Part shown: one piece after another, positions 17,859-26,596 of the stretch | How the letters are laid out: each line of letters opens with the position of its first letter | How positions within the stretch are numbered: the stretch's first letter is position 1 | NCBI GenBank assembly: GCA_937951485.1 | Contig: CALEDJ010000029.1 | Span: forward strand, 1 to 64,000 | DNA length: 64,000 nucleotides | Source of the DNA: an uncultured bacterium | GTDB lineage: Bacteria; Hydrogenedentota; Hydrogenedentia; Hydrogenedentales; CAILVY01 | Direction of reading: 5' to 3' | The notes under the pieces: model-generated | What the model was told of the DNA's origin: nothing | Database searches by the model: none | The model's input: only the letters and a program-made list of their open reading frames with translations | Position numbers and translations under genes: made by a program

Positions 17859-17986
17859 GGCTTCTCCTGACCCCTGTATGGTTCTATGGTACATGTGTAT
17901 TCCCGGAAGGGCAAACTGGACGCTTGATTAATTGTTTCAGATCATGTTTGTCCAAAAAACAGTCAAAGTCCACTGGATTGTTGCTT

Positions 17987-18203
17987 CTCCCCCTCACCCT
18001 CCCCCTCTCCCAAAGGGAGAGGGAATAGCAGCATTCCTCAGGTTTCGCCACATATTCCCTCTCCAGAGGGAGAAGGAATAGCAGCATTCCTCAGGTTTCG
18101 TCACATATTCCCTCTCCAGAGGGAGAAGGACAAGCAGCATTCCTCAGGTTTCGCCATATATTCCCTCTCCCTCTGGGAGAGGGGCAGGGTGAGGGGCGAC
18201 AGG
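17987..18203. repeat. 53-bp tandem repeat array, same family as 1-203
   Basis: Three copies of ATTCCTCAGGTTTCG begin at 18033, 18086 and 18139 (period 53). Each is followed by a short hairpin of the CCCTCTCC-AGAGGGAG type. The array is bracketed by inverted sequences: CCCCTCACCCTCCCCCTCTC on the left and GAGAGGGGCAGGGTGAGGGG on the right. The core matches the array at the left edge of the window. The 17859-18256 interval otherwise holds no gene. Confidence 0.9.
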
Positions 18204-18256
18204 CCAATATGGAAATTTATAGCGCCAGGAATAATCTGGCCGGCGTCGAACTCAGA

Positions 18257-19204
18257 TTATTCGACCGCGTCGCGGCGTTGCTTCAGTTCGCGCCAAGTGG
18301 TGAGGATGATACCTTCCTCCTCAATGACTTGCCTGACCTCCGGGGAAATCAGGATGTGATAGTCGCTGAACAGTATCTCCCGGTTCCGCGACAAGGCTTT
18401 CCCTTCTTCGGTCGGCATGGTGGGATGGACATTGAACCATGTAACGCCCGGCCTGAGATTGCGGATGGTGTTGATGAACTGTTCTTTCCGGGTCGCCACA
18501 TCTTTCCAGTCATACGAGGAGGTGTCAATCACGTCGAGGACGGGCAAGCCGGCTGCCCAAATCTTCTCAAGATAAGGCAGCAGGAGGCGATATATTTGCG
18601 ATTCCTCCGGGTCGGCGCCCGTGCCGGCGGCCCCGATAAGCAGCGGAATCTGCTTTTCTATCGCCACTTTCACATAACGCTCGAAAAACGCTGGTTTTGA
18701 ATAGAGCGTGCCCATGTGTGAATCGAGATGCGTGATATTGATGCCCATCTTCTCCGCCAGGGCGATCTGGGCGCGAATCTCCGCCTCCACCTCATCCGGC
18801 GTCGCATTTTCCACGACGCCCCGGACATTGGCGTGCATATAGCCCGAATCGTCCACCAGCCCCGGGGTCGCGCCGCGCCCCGCGACCGGCCCCCAACGGT
18901 ACGGTCGCCACTCCGACGTCAGGGTCAGGTGAAGGCCGGCATCCACGTTGGGATGCTCGTTGAGATAAGCAACGAACTCCGGCACCCACGGGCATGGCAT
19001 CATGATGCTGGCGGACGTTACCGTCCCCGCTTCCAAGGTGGCAATAATGGCCTGGTTCGACGCGTGCGACATGCCTGCGTCGTCCGCATGGATCATGAGC
19101 ACTCTGGCGCCTTGCGGCCAGCCAAGTTTCTCCGCATAGGTCTGGGCACCCGCGCCCATCTGAACTCCCGCGAGAATCGCCAGGAAAAACAGCGTTTTCT
19201 TCAT
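18257..19204 (-). CDS. Secreted YdjC/ChbG-family carbohydrate deacetylase
   Basis: A 315-residue protein with a Sec signal peptide (1-20, ending GAGAQ). The mature domain is YdjC-like: VLMIHADDAGMSHASN (His39-Asp42, metal Asp), HLTLTSEW and ITHLDSHMG with the second metal histidines. Family enzymes (for example ChbG) remove N-acetyl groups from chito-oligosaccharides or related amino sugars using a divalent metal. Export suggests action in the periplasm on incoming or wall-derived glycans. It is a single gene with its SD (GAGGAG) 11 nt upstream and no operon partner. Confidence 0.85.
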   Translation of the reverse strand: MKKTLFFLAILAGVQMGAGAQTYAEKLGWPQGARVLMIHADDAGMSHASNQAIIATLEAGTVTSASIMMPCPWVPEFVAYLNEHPNVDAGLHLTLTSEWRPYRWGPVAGRGATPGLVDDSGYMHANVRGVVENATPDEVEAEIRAQIALAEKMGINITHLDSHMGTLYSKPAFFERYVKVAIEKQIPLLIGAAGTGADPEESQIYRLLLPYLEKIWAAGLPVLDVIDTSSYDWKDVATRKEQFINTIRNLRPGVTWFNVHPTMPTEEGKALSRNREILFSDYHILISPEVRQVIEEEGIILTTWRELKQRRDAVE

Positions 19205-19282
19205 GCTCTCACACTCCTCTCAATCTTTGGGAATACGCGATATGGGTTGAGGCATTCGGAATGATAACAGAAGGAATGGAAA

Positions 19283-19311
19283 TTGACAAACCGGTGTTTT
19301 CGTGGTAAAAT
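19283..19311 (+). promoter_or_regulatory. Sigma-70-type promoter upstream of dnaG-rpoD
   Basis: TTGACA (19283-19288), 17-nt spacer, TAAAAT (19306-19311). It sits about 150 nt upstream of dnaG; the AT-rich leader in between may hold further signals. Confidence 0.65.
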
Positions 19312-19460
19312 AACGAATGTCTTGACATGTCCAAGGGGAGGTCTGTCCCTTTGTAAATCGTTAGTTCGGCGTCAAGATTGCGTATCCATTATCAATTATT
19401 TGTAAATATTGTATTTATAAAGACATATCGGCATCACCCGCTGGTGAACATGATTTCAGG

Positions 19461-21224
19461 ATGGGCACATTGAAGTATTCCCGTGAGATTGTCGCGGAAG
19501 TGCTGGCCGCCAATGATATTGCCGATGTCGTCGGACAGCGCCTGGACCTCAAACCGGCGGGTCCGGGCCGTCTGAAGGCGCTGTGCCCTTTTCACACGGA
19601 AAAAACCCCTTCGTTCACCGTGAACCGGCACCGGCAGATTTTCCATTGCTTCGGCTGTGGCAGGGGCGGCGATGCCCTTGCGTTTATCATGGAACACGAC
19701 GGGTTGAGTTTCAGCGAGGCGTTGCGCAAACTGGCCGAGCGCGCCAATATTCGCCTGCCGATGCCCACGGAAGAAGACGCGCGCAAAGACCTCCTGCGCA
19801 CACAGGTGCAGGACTTCTGCAAGTACGCCGCCCGCTTTTACCGCGAACTGCTGGCCCATCCCATGCGCGGAAGCCTGGGACGCCAATATTTGAAAACACG
19901 GGACCTCAAGGATGCCACCATCCAACGCTTCGGGTTGGGCTTCGCATCGGCGACCGGCTCGGACCTGCTGGATGCCGCGCGCGAAAAGGGCTACAAGGAT
20001 TACGTGCTGGAGGCGTCGGGGTTGTTCAAGCGCAGCGACGGCGGACGCCTTTTTGACTTTTTCCGGAACCGTCTGATTTTCCCGATCAAGGATATTCCGG
20101 GCAACACGGTGGCCTTCGGCGGGCGTGACCTGGGCGACAGCCCGGCCAAATACATCAACTCGCCGGAGACGTCCGTGTATAAGAAAAGCCGGATTCTCTA
20201 CGGGCTGCACGAGGCGCGCGACGCGCTCCGCCGCGAGCCGACCGTCATCCTCGTGGAGGGCTATTTTGACCTGCTGAGATGCTTCGACGCGGGCATCGAA
20301 AACGTCGTGGCCACCTGCGGCACCGCCCTGACCACGGAGCAGGCCGCCCTGATCCGGCGCTATGTCCCGGAAGTGACCATCGTTTATGACGGCGACCCGG
20401 CGGGCGTGCGCGCCGCCCTGCGCGGCATCGGCGTGCTGGTGGGCGCGGGGCTGACCGTGCGCGCACTGGCCCTGCCCGACAACCAGGACCCGGATGATTT
20501 CATCCGGGCGCAGGGCGCGGACGCCTTCCGTGACCTGCTCCGACATGCCGCCGATTTCATCGCGTTTTATGTGCGCATGAGCGCCGAAAGGACAAAAACC
20601 ATCGAGGGGCGCACGGAGGTTGCGCAGGAACTTTTTGCCCTCCTGATGGATATCGAAGATCAGATGCGGCGGCCCGAATATGTGAAACGGATTGCCCACG
20701 AACTAGGTCTGACGGAATGGGCTTGCGAGCGCGCTTTCAACGACTTCAGCCGCAACACGCGGCGGCCGACGCCGGCGCCGACTTCCGGCGCCGCGGCAGA
20801 GGTGAAGCCGGTAAGCCTGGATGACCGGATTTTCATCGCCGCCCTGCTGAACAGCCAGGCCATGCTGGAGCGGGTGCGCGAGGCCCTGGCCGAGACCACT
20901 CTTGCTCCCGGGCCGATGGCGGAACTGGTCGGCGTCCTGCTTCAAAGCGCCGGGCCGGGCATCATCCAGGCGCTGGAGAGCGACGAGGCGCGGCGCATTT
21001 ACGCTGCCGCCGCAAGCGACGACGCTCCGCCGGCAGAAACAGCCCAGGAACTCGTGGATCGGCGGGTTGTTGCGCTGAAAAAAGACGCCATGCGTGCAAC
21101 ATATGCACAAATGCAACGGCAAATCGAGGACCTGCAGCGACGCCGCGAACTTGACAAGGCCAACGCCCTGCTCCTGGACAGTTTTAAGATCAAACGGCAA
21201 ATGGAAACCATGGGCTTGACGTGA
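19461..21224 (+). CDS. dnaG: DNA primase
   Basis: A 587-residue primase that makes RNA primers at the replication fork together with DnaB. The zinc-binding domain has the CHC2 ligands Cys42, His45, Cys63 and Cys66 (LCPFHTEKTPSF and FHCFGCGRGG). The catalytic core includes FRNRLIFPI and the TOPRIM motifs VILVEGYFDLL and IVYDGDPAG. The C-terminal about 150 residues form the helical DnaB-interaction region. Length is typical (580-620). The ATG used has only a weak upstream SD. It is followed after 68 nt by rpoD, the classic macromolecular-synthesis arrangement, without rpsU. Confidence 0.96.
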   Translation: MGTLKYSREIVAEVLAANDIADVVGQRLDLKPAGPGRLKALCPFHTEKTPSFTVNRHRQIFHCFGCGRGGDALAFIMEHDGLSFSEALRKLAERANIRLPMPTEEDARKDLLRTQVQDFCKYAARFYRELLAHPMRGSLGRQYLKTRDLKDATIQRFGLGFASATGSDLLDAAREKGYKDYVLEASGLFKRSDGGRLFDFFRNRLIFPIKDIPGNTVAFGGRDLGDSPAKYINSPETSVYKKSRILYGLHEARDALRREPTVILVEGYFDLLRCFDAGIENVVATCGTALTTEQAALIRRYVPEVTIVYDGDPAGVRAALRGIGVLVGAGLTVRALALPDNQDPDDFIRAQGADAFRDLLRHAADFIAFYVRMSAERTKTIEGRTEVAQELFALLMDIEDQMRRPEYVKRIAHELGLTEWACERAFNDFSRNTRRPTPAPTSGAAAEVKPVSLDDRIFIAALLNSQAMLERVREALAETTLAPGPMAELVGVLLQSAGPGIIQALESDEARRIYAAAASDDAPPAETAQELVDRRVVALKKDAMRATYAQMQRQIEDLQRRRELDKANALLLDSFKIKRQMETMGLT

Positions 21225-21292
21225 GTCTCCATGCCGGCGTACATACGCATAGTCTTGGGTTGATGGCGGAGTTCAACGAGGTATAACGGAAA

Positions 21293-23059
21293 ATGGCAGT
21301 GGACAACAAAGACAAGAAAACCATCATGATGAATGAACGCACGCGGGAGGCCATCGAAAAGGCCAGCCAGAAGACCAGCCTCACCTACGAGGAACTGGAC
21401 AAATTGCTGCCCCCGGACGCCACTGCGGAAGAAATTGACGAGGTCATGCTGGTCCTGAGCGACACCGATGTGCAGATCGTGGACGAATTCAAGATTGACG
21501 CGGAGAAATCCGAGAACGAAAAGAAGAATGCCAGCCTCGCCAAGAAGGCCGAACTGCGCAAAGAGGCCGCCCACAGCAAACTCGAGCGCGCCGATGACCC
21601 CGTGCGCATGTACCTGCGCGAAATGGGCCGCGTCCCCCTCCTGACCAAGGACCAGGAAATCGCCATCGCCAAGCGCATCGAAGCGGCAGAAAAAGAACTT
21701 ACCGAAGTCCTGCTCGGCACCCCCTATACCATCAAGGAAATCCAGATGATCGCCGCCCGCATTCTCGCGGGGCGCCTCAACTTCGCCCAAATCTCCGACA
21801 TCGAAGACCTCCGGCTCCAGCACAAGTTCGTCAAAGAACTGCCCGACATGATGGGTAAACTGGGCCACCTCGACACGCTGATCGAAAACCAGGAAAAACG
21901 CGCGCGCCGCAGCGGCCTCTCCCGCAAGAGCCGGGAAAACATTCTCAAGCGCATCGCCAACTACCGCGCGCGACAAGTCGAAATCATCCACCAGTTCGCG
22001 CTTAAGTCCAAAGAAATCATGAAAATCGGACGCAAGATCAAAGGACTCAAACGCCGCATCGCCGCCGCCCGCGACGAGATAGACCGCGTCGAGCGCGAAG
22101 TCGGATTCCCCTTCGAGCAAATCCACAAGATGGCCGTCCAAATCCGACGCAACGCCGCCGTCGCCAAACGGCTCGGCGTGGAAAAGGAAATCATCCTCGA
22201 CGCCGAACGCCGCCTCACCATGGCCCACCGCAAGATCGCCCAGATCGAAGCCGACGCCAAACTCAACACCGACGAGATCAACGCGCTCATTGACGTAATC
22301 AAGGCCAAAGAGGAAAAAATTTACGCAGCCAAAATGGAACTCGTAGAGGCCAACCTCCGCCTCGTCGTCAGCATTGGCAAGAAATACACCAACCGGGGCA
22401 TGTCCTTCCTCGACCTCATCCAGGAAGGCAACATCGGGCTCATGAAAGCGGTGGATAAATTCGAATACCAGCGCGGCTACAAATTCAGCACCTACGCCAC
22501 ATGGTGGATTCGACAGGCCATCACCCGGTCCATCGCCGACCAGGCCCGTACCATCCGCATCCCCGTGCACATGATCGAATCCATCAACAAACTCGTGCGC
22601 ACCAGCCGGCGACTCGTCCAGGAATACGGCCGCGAACCCAATCCCGAAGAAATCGCGGAAGAAATGCAGATGTCTTCCGACAAGGTCCGGTCCATCCTCA
22701 AGATCGCCCAGGAAGCCATCAGCCTCGAAACCCCCGTCGGCGATGAGGGCGACTCCAGTTTCGGCGACTTCATCGAAGACAAGAGCGCCGAAAGCCCGGC
22801 CAACTCCACCGCGTTCAGCGTGTTCCAGGAAAAACTCGACGAAGTGCTCGGCACTCTTACGGAACGCGAAGAAAAGGTGCTTCGCCTCCGCTTCGGCCTC
22901 GGCGACGGCTACCCCCGCACCCTCGAAGAAGTCGGCAGCGTGTTCAACGTCACCCGCGAACGCGTCCGCCAGATCGAAGCCAAGGCCCTGCGCAAAATGC
23001 GCCACCCCACCCGCTCCCGCGAACTCAAATCCTTTGTTGACTGGAGTCTTTCCTCCTAG
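21293..23059 (+). CDS. rpoD: RNA polymerase primary sigma factor
   Basis: A 588-residue group 1 sigma factor. Region 1.1 is at the N-terminus ([17 protein letters not shown]). Region 1.2 is [18 protein letters not shown] basic, coiled non-conserved region follows (about 150-340). Regions 2.1-2.4 ([13 protein letters not shown] through [17 protein letters not shown]), region 3 ([11 protein letters not shown]) and region 4.2 ([20 protein letters not shown]) complete the set. The strong -35/-10 consensus promoters in this window suit this protein. Co-directional with dnaG. The codon use is noticeably C-ending, consistent with high expression. Confidence 0.97.
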   Translation: MAVDNKDKKTIMMNERTREAIEKASQKTSLTYEELDKLLPPDATAEEIDEVMLVLSDTDVQIVDEFKIDAEKSENEKKNASLAKKAELRKEAAHSKLERADDPVRMYLREMGRVPLLTKDQEIAIAKRIEAAEKELTEVLLGTPYTIKEIQMIAARILAGRLNFAQISDIEDLRLQHKFVKELPDMMGKLGHLDTLIENQEKRARRSGLSRKSRENILKRIANYRARQVEIIHQFALKSKEIMKIGRKIKGLKRRIAAARDEIDRVEREVGFPFEQIHKMAVQIRRNAAVAKRLGVEKEIILDAERRLTMAHRKIAQIEADAKLNTDEINALIDVIKAKEEKIYAAKMELVEANLRLVVSIGKKYTNRGMSFLDLIQEGNIGLMKAVDKFEYQRGYKFSTYATWWIRQAITRSIADQARTIRIPVHMIESINKLVRTSRRLVQEYGREPNPEEIAEEMQMSSDKVRSILKIAQEAISLETPVGDEGDSSFGDFIEDKSAESPANSTAFSVFQEKLDEVLGTLTEREEKVLRLRFGLGDGYPRTLEEVGSVFNVTRERVRQIEAKALRKMRHPTRSRELKSFVDWSLSS

Positions 23060-23114
23060 GTATCGTTGAATTACGGCGTGCGGGCCTTCCCGCCCCGATA
23101 GACATTGAGAATAC

Positions 23115-23191
23115 GGGCCCTTAGCTCAGCCGGTCAGAGCAGGTGACTCATAATCACTTGGTCGCAGGTTCGAATCCTGCAGGGCCCACCA
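23115..23191 (+). tRNA. tRNA with CAT anticodon, probably tRNA-Ile2 (lysidine type)
   Basis: A 77-nt cloverleaf with encoded CCA. The acceptor stem is GGGCCCT paired with AGGGCCC, D arm GCTC...GAGC, anticodon stem GGTGA/TCACT with loop CTCATAA (anticodon CAT), and T arm GCAGG-TTCGAAT-CCTGC. The acceptor start, the CTCATAATC loop region and the TTGGTCGC variable region resemble tRNA-Ile2, which reads AUA after TilS modification. Elongator tRNA-Met is the alternative. It is not an initiator, because the acceptor stem is fully paired at 1-72. Confidence 0.9.
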
Positions 23192-23375
23192 TTCCATAAC
23201 CCGTTGAATGGCAGTGATTTAGGTTGCACCAATAATACAGTCGCATGTCTATCTTGAGTGCTCCGGTGTGTTGCGCTGATTATGGCGGCGTTACCGCAAG
23301 GCGACAGACACGGAGGTCCCTGCAACCCTGATCGCGCATGAGATTTTCTGGCGCGACTTCGACCATGCTCCTATG

Positions 23376-24473
23376 TCAGCGCAGGATGCCACCGCGCTTG
23401 GAACTCAACCGGATTCCCTGAAGCATCATCTGCAGGTCTTCTGGGTTGTCGGAGACCTCCAATCCGGTTTCCAGGGTGATCAGGCCCGCCTTGATCAGGT
23501 CGTGGAGGCTGTCGTTGAAACTTTGCATGCCCTCCTCGCGGCCCTGCTGGATGGCCGTCTGGAGTTGTGCTATGCGATTTTCTTTGATCAGCATGCGCAC
23601 GGCGGGCGTGTTGAACATAACCTCGCAGGCAGGCACGCGGCCGATTCCGTCGGCGCGCGGCAGGAGGCGCATGGCCATGATCGCCCGAAGATTGATGGCA
23701 AGGGCGGACCGCACCTGGTCGTGCTGGTTGGAGGGGAAGAGGTCTATGATGCGGTCCACAGTCTGCAAGACATTCGTTGTGTGCAGCGTGCTGAAGACGA
23801 GGTGGCCGGTCTCGGCGGCGGCGATGGCGGCCATGAAGGTTTCCAGGTCGCGCATTTCGCCGATGAGGATGACATCCGGGTCCTGCCGCATCACTGATTT
23901 CAGCGCCGACGAGAAGTCTTGCGTATCAATGCTGATCTCACGCTGATTGATAATGGCTTTGCGGTCCGTGTGCACATACTCGATCGGGTCTTCAATGGTA
24001 ACCACATGACAGCGGCGATTGTCGTTAATGTAATCAACAATGGAGGCGAGGGTCGTTGATTTTCCACTGCCGGTAGTGCCGGTGATCAATATCAGCCCGC
24101 GATACATGGTGGCGAAGCGCACGGTCACGGGGGGCAGGTGCAGTTGCTCGAAGTTCAGAATCTTGGTCTTGATGCGGCGCATGACGATGGAAATGGTGCC
24201 GCGCTGCCGGAACACGTTCACCCGGAAGCGTCCCACACCCTTTTCCGTGTAGGAAAGGTCCACTTCCCCCCGTCTGGCGAAGTATTTCTTCTGATCCTCC
24301 GTAAGGATGATGTCCAGAAACGCGTCAATGGTTTCCTTCGGGAGGGGGTCCAATCCGGTGGGCGTGATTTCCCCGTCAATGCGCAGATATGGCTGGCTCG
24401 CGGTCTTCAAGTGAATGTCCGAAGCGTCTTTTTGCACTGCCCGCTGCAGCAACTTGGTCAACTGGTCTCGCAC
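23376..24473 (-). CDS. pilT: Type IV pilus retraction ATPase PilT
   Basis: A 365-residue hexameric ATPase that drives pilus retraction and twitching motility at the inner-membrane base. An N-terminal PAS-like domain is followed by the RecA core. Walker A is GTTGSGKST (132-140), the Asp box follows as VTIEDPIEYVH, Walker B is VILIGEMRD and the His box is GHLVFSTLHT. The C-terminus keeps the PilT-type AIRNLIRE-like helix (PAVRMLIKENRIAQL) needed for retraction. The start is GTG at 24473, whose G is the last base of the ftsZ TAG stop, so translation is probably coupled to ftsZ. No pilin gene is near. Confidence 0.94.
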   Translation of the reverse strand: MRDQLTKLLQRAVQKDASDIHLKTASQPYLRIDGEITPTGLDPLPKETIDAFLDIILTEDQKKYFARRGEVDLSYTEKGVGRFRVNVFRQRGTISIVMRRIKTKILNFEQLHLPPVTVRFATMYRGLILITGTTGSGKSTTLASIVDYINDNRRCHVVTIEDPIEYVHTDRKAIINQREISIDTQDFSSALKSVMRQDPDVILIGEMRDLETFMAAIAAAETGHLVFSTLHTTNVLQTVDRIIDLFPSNQHDQVRSALAINLRAIMAMRLLPRADGIGRVPACEVMFNTPAVRMLIKENRIAQLQTAIQQGREEGMQSFNDSLHDLIKAGLITLETGLEVSDNPEDLQMMLQGIRLSSKRGGILR

Positions 24474-25726
24474 TACTTCCTCTCTTTCTGTTGCTGCATT
24501 CGCTTGCGCAGAAATGACGGAACCTTGAAATCGTCCGTCTCTTCGGTGACGGCAGGTTCCTGAGGCCGGTCCAAATCCGCGGGAAAAAGTTCCTGCTCTC
24601 CCGAAGCGACAACGCCTTTACCCGTATCTTTGCGCATTTCGCCGGCTGTCTTGGATTTCTCTTCCGTTGGCGCCGCCGCTTTGGCGGGACGCTCCGATGA
24701 GGCGGCAACCGTCGCACCGGCCAAAGCATTTTCTCCGGCCAGGAAAGATTCCGACACCCCCTTGGGGAAGCCCGCCGCAATCACTGTCACTTGAAGTTCT
24801 GGACGTTCGTCTTCGTCTATGACCGCGCCGAATATGATGTTCGCATCCGGGTGCGCCGCCTTTTTCACGGTGGTCACCGCGAGTTGCACCTCGCGCATGC
24901 CGATGTCGCAGCCGCCCTTGATATTTACGATCACGCCCATGGCGCCATTGATGTTGGACTGTTCGAGCAGCGGGCAGACAATGGCTTCCTCCGCTGCGAG
25001 GACGGCGCGGTTTTCGCCTTCGGCGGCGCCGATGCCCATCAGTGCGCGCCCGCGGGCCTGCATGATGGTGCGCACATCGGCGAAGTCCAGGTTGATCAAT
25101 CCGGGGACGGTGATGAGTTCGGAAATGGCGCGGACACCGTTGGCCAGCACTTCGTCGGCCATGGAGAACGCCTGTAAGAACGACATGTTGCCCTGGCACA
25201 GGGCGGCCACGCGGTCATTGGGTACGACGATCAGCGTGTCCACGTGTTTTTCGAGTTCCTTCAACCCCGTCATCGCGTTGGCCATGCGTTCTTTGCCTTC
25301 GAAACCAAAGGGCAGGGTGACGATGGCGACGGTCAACGCGCCGCCGCTCCGCGCCTCTTCCGCCACGATGGGGCTTGCCCCGGTGCCTGTCCCACCGCCG
25401 AGGCCGGCGGTAAGAAAGACCATGTCGGCGCCGGAAAGCACTTCACGAATCCGCTCGCGGTCTTCCTCAGCGGCTTTCAGGCCGATATCCGGTTTCGCGC
25501 CGGACCCCAGACCGTTGGTCAACTGGACGCCGATCTGCAGGCGGATGCCGGCGGGCGAATGCTTCAGCGCCTGGGCATCGGTATTGATGGTGATGAATTC
25601 CACGTCGGAAAGACCGGCCTGGATCATCCGTCCAATGGCGTTACCGCCGCCGCCGCCAATACCGCACACCTTGATGACCGCGCGTTGGTCAAAGGACTGG
25701 AATTCATCCGACATTCCAATGCTCAT
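24473..25726 (-). CDS. ftsZ: Cell division protein FtsZ
   Basis: A 417-residue tubulin-like GTPase that forms the Z ring at midcell. The nucleotide motifs are KVCGIGGGGGNAIGRM, the T4 loop GGGTGTG (110-116) and the T7-loop region FADVRTI. The core (to about 325) is followed by a disordered linker and a conserved C-terminal peptide (FKVPSFLRKRM) that in other bacteria binds FtsA or ZipA. The SD GGGAG lies 8 nt before the ATG. Gene order is murC-ftsQ-ftsZ-pilT. The usual ftsA between ftsQ and ftsZ is missing; the gap is only 81 nt. Confidence 0.96.
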   Translation of the reverse strand: MSIGMSDEFQSFDQRAVIKVCGIGGGGGNAIGRMIQAGLSDVEFITINTDAQALKHSPAGIRLQIGVQLTNGLGSGAKPDIGLKAAEEDRERIREVLSGADMVFLTAGLGGGTGTGASPIVAEEARSGGALTVAIVTLPFGFEGKERMANAMTGLKELEKHVDTLIVVPNDRVAALCQGNMSFLQAFSMADEVLANGVRAISELITVPGLINLDFADVRTIMQARGRALMGIGAAEGENRAVLAAEEAIVCPLLEQSNINGAMGVIVNIKGGCDIGMREVQLAVTTVKKAAHPDANIIFGAVIDEDERPELQVTVIAAGFPKGVSESFLAGENALAGATVAASSERPAKAAAPTEEKSKTAGEMRKDTGKGVVASGEQELFPADLDRPQEPAVTEETDDFKVPSFLRKRMQQQKERK

Positions 25727-25807
25727 GTTGTTGCTCCCGTAAACGCGCCCCTCTGGGCGGTTGATATTAGCACCTTGTTCATGGCGGGAACAAATGCCAT
25801 TACCGCA

Positions 25808-26596
25808 TCATTTGCAGGCCAAATCGCTGCCGAAACGCAGATCCAGATACTCCGTGCATGGCAACGCGCCATTCATCTCGCGCCAGAGTACATAGAAGCG
25901 CATGGCCTGGGCCTCGAAATCGCGGCGTCCCCAGCGCACTTCAAAGGGAATCTCGTCAAAGTAGGTGAGAATGGCGTTCGGCGATTGTGCGGCGATTTCC
26001 CCCAAGGTCAGGAACTCGGCCAGGGGCGAGGCGGTAAACGCCCTCCATGTCGCCATCGCCGCCGCAAATGCCGGATGCTCGACACGGTCGCCGGGTTCAA
26101 TCGGCCCCATATCCGGGATGCCGGTGATCAGTGCGCCGACCGGCTCCGCCTTCCAATCCAACTCACGGAGCACCAGACCGTTTTCGTCCACCTCGAACGC
26201 GCGATTGTTCACCAGCAGCGTGGCCGCCGCCTGACGCTCTTCTATGCGGATAATGACGGTGTCCGGCAACATGCGACGCACTTCAGCGTGTTTCACGTAG
26301 GGTATCGCCTCAATCCGCCGTCGGATATCTTCGGCGCTGGCCCGCCACAGATTATCCGACTCCTTGATATCCGCCGCCCGACGAATGGTTTCCAGATCCA
26401 GCGCGTGGGCCCCTTCCACCTGAATGCGTTTCACGGTGAATCGGGGAGATTCCTTCATGTATTGCGAAAAGGCATGCCCCAGCCCCGCAACGAGGACAAA
26501 TAGCACAACCAAACGTAATCCAACGAAAAACATGCGTCGCCGCCGTTGCCGCAAGGCGCCGCGTCGGACTCGTATGCCCCCGTTGTCCCGCTTCAT
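25808..26596 (-). CDS. ftsQ: Cell division protein FtsQ/DivIB
   Basis: A 262-residue bitopic membrane protein of the divisome. A basic cytoplasmic tail (1-22, very Arg-rich) precedes one membrane segment (about 23-42). A POTRA domain follows: FTVKRIQVEGAHALDLETI through IPYVKHAEVRRMLPDTVIIRIEER, the standard FtsQ pattern. The beta domain after it is shorter than in E. coli. FtsQ links FtsB/FtsL and septal synthases in the periplasm. Its ATG overlaps the end of murC by 4 nt. No ftsA follows. Confidence 0.9.
   Translation of the reverse strand: MKRDNGGIRVRRGALRQRRRRMFFVGLRLVVLFVLVAGLGHAFSQYMKESPRFTVKRIQVEGAHALDLETIRRAADIKESDNLWRASAEDIRRRIEAIPYVKHAEVRRMLPDTVIIRIEERQAAATLLVNNRAFEVDENGLVLRELDWKAEPVGALITGIPDMGPIEPGDRVEHPAFAAAMATWRAFTASPLAEFLTLGEIAAQSPNAILTYFDEIPFEVRWGRRDFEAQAMRFYVLWREMNGALPCTEYLDLRFGSDLACK

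Noticed and set aside
23220-23375. Integration site or prophage end beside the tRNA at 23115
   Set aside because: No copy of the tRNA 3' end and no integrase gene is seen nearby.
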